Source: SIG459 sp045638085
GTDB lineage: Bacteria > Bacillota > Clostridia > Oscillospirales > Oscillospiraceae
Assembly: GCA_045638085.1 (NCBI GenBank)
Contig: JAZUAQ010000119.1
Span: 1 to 5,402, forward strand
Direction: 5' to 3'
Length of the DNA stretch: 5,402 nucleotides
Both the position numbers and the translations under genes were made by a program. Every line of letters begins with the position of its first letter. The first letter of the stretch is position 1. The notes under the pieces were generated by a model. It searched no databases and had not been told where the DNA came from. It saw nothing but the letters and a program-made list of their open reading frames with translations. Below are positions 4,962 to 5,402 of this stretch, piece after piece.

Positions 4962-5402
4962 ATGGATTTCAGCAAGCTTTTTGATCTGACCGGTAAGAAC
5001 GCTATGATCATCGGCGGCGCAGGCGGCCTCGGCAAGCTCGTTGCACAGGGCCTCGCAGAGTGCGGCGCTAATGTTGCTATCGCTTCTCGTACCGAGTCCA
5101 AGCTGCAGGCAGCTTGCGACGAACTCAAGGCTCTCACCGGCAAGGAGTTCAAGTACTATGTTGTCGATGCTAACGATGAAGATATGGTTGCAGCTGTTGC
5201 AAAGCAGTCCAACGAAGAGATGGGCCACATCGACATTCTCATCAACTCTCAGGGTACCAACGTAAAGAAGCCCGTTTTCGAGTTCCCCATTGACGAGTTC
5301 AACAAGGTTCTTCGTGACGACATCACTTCTCTCATGATCACCTGCAAGCACTTCGGTAAGTACATGGCTGACCGCAAGTACGGCAAGATCGTTAACGTTA
5401 CC
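4962..5402 (+). CDS. Short-chain dehydrogenase/reductase (3' partial)
   Basis: The first 147 residues of a classical SDR oxidoreductase, cut by the window edge. Seen: the opening FDLTGKNAMIIGGAGGLGK with the Rossmann glycine motif (G18, G22, G24; an Ile replaces the usual Thr at 17), SR at 42-43 after the second strand, where an arginine often favours NADP, and VVDANDED at 67-74. NSQG at 95-98 stands where NNAG is usual. The central strand GKIVNVT reaches the edge just before the expected catalytic Ser, so the Ser-Tyr-Lys residues cannot be checked. The overall look is of gluconate or deoxygluconate-type dehydrogenases acting on sugar acids or polyols, but the substrate is not determined. The start at 4962 has a good ribosome site (AAAGGAGA, 9 nt upstream). 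Codon choice is strongly biased (AAG, AAC, GGC), in keeping with high expression from its own promoter. Confidence 0.92.
   Translation, partial: MDFSKLFDLTGKNAMIIGGAGGLGKLVAQGLAECGANVAIASRTESKLQAACDELKALTGKEFKYYVVDANDEDMVAAVAKQSNEEMGHIDILINSQGTNVKKPVFEFPIDEFNKVLRDDITSLMITCKHFGKYMADRKYGKIVNVT

Overview
The window suggests an endospore-forming Firmicute of class Clostridia, possibly the Ruminococcaceae/Oscillospiraceae. The main evidence is a yabP-yabQ-divIC-yabR gene order, which is the spore-former arrangement around divIC. Balanced base composition, strong GGAGG-type ribosome sites and good sigma-A-type promoters agree with this. No protein comparison could be run, so the family-level placement is inference. 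Every gene I can support reads on the + strand.

Layout: (1) positions 1-158 are the end of a protein with a Thr-Pro-rich, probably surface-exposed tail, closed by a strong terminator (162-213). (2) Positions 216-544 are non-coding. They hold a long imperfect palindrome (251-348), a 13-bp inverted repeat (361-420) whose 13-mer recurs over the -10 box, and a near-consensus promoter (452-480). (3) metG, a complete methionyl-tRNA synthetase with zinc knuckle and C-terminal tRNA-binding domain (545-2509), ends at a textbook hairpin terminator (2524-2558). (4) A sporulation/division cluster follows: yabP, yabQ, divIC and an S1-domain protein (yabR), from 2619 to 4195. A weak sigma-E-like promoter lies before yabP and a candidate vegetative promoter lies inside yabQ. 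(5) A cyclase-family (kynurenine-formamidase-like) hydrolase (4254-4835) comes 58 nt later with no visible terminator between. (6) A strong separate promoter (4889-4917) drives a short-chain dehydrogenase that runs off the window end.

How the genes fit together: metG is an independent, strongly expressed housekeeping unit without a T-box. YabP and YabQ are sporulation proteins, while DivIC is a division protein expected to be needed in growth, so the cluster probably needs two kinds of promoter. The most interesting points are the 200-nt out-of-frame overlap of yabQ with divIC next to that candidate promoter, and the three related 13-mers at the metG promoter. The cyclase and dehydrogenase look like a metabolic neighbourhood unrelated to sporulation; their substrates cannot be told from the sequence. 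I see no sign of a defence system, CRISPR array, mobile element or clearly new multi-gene system.
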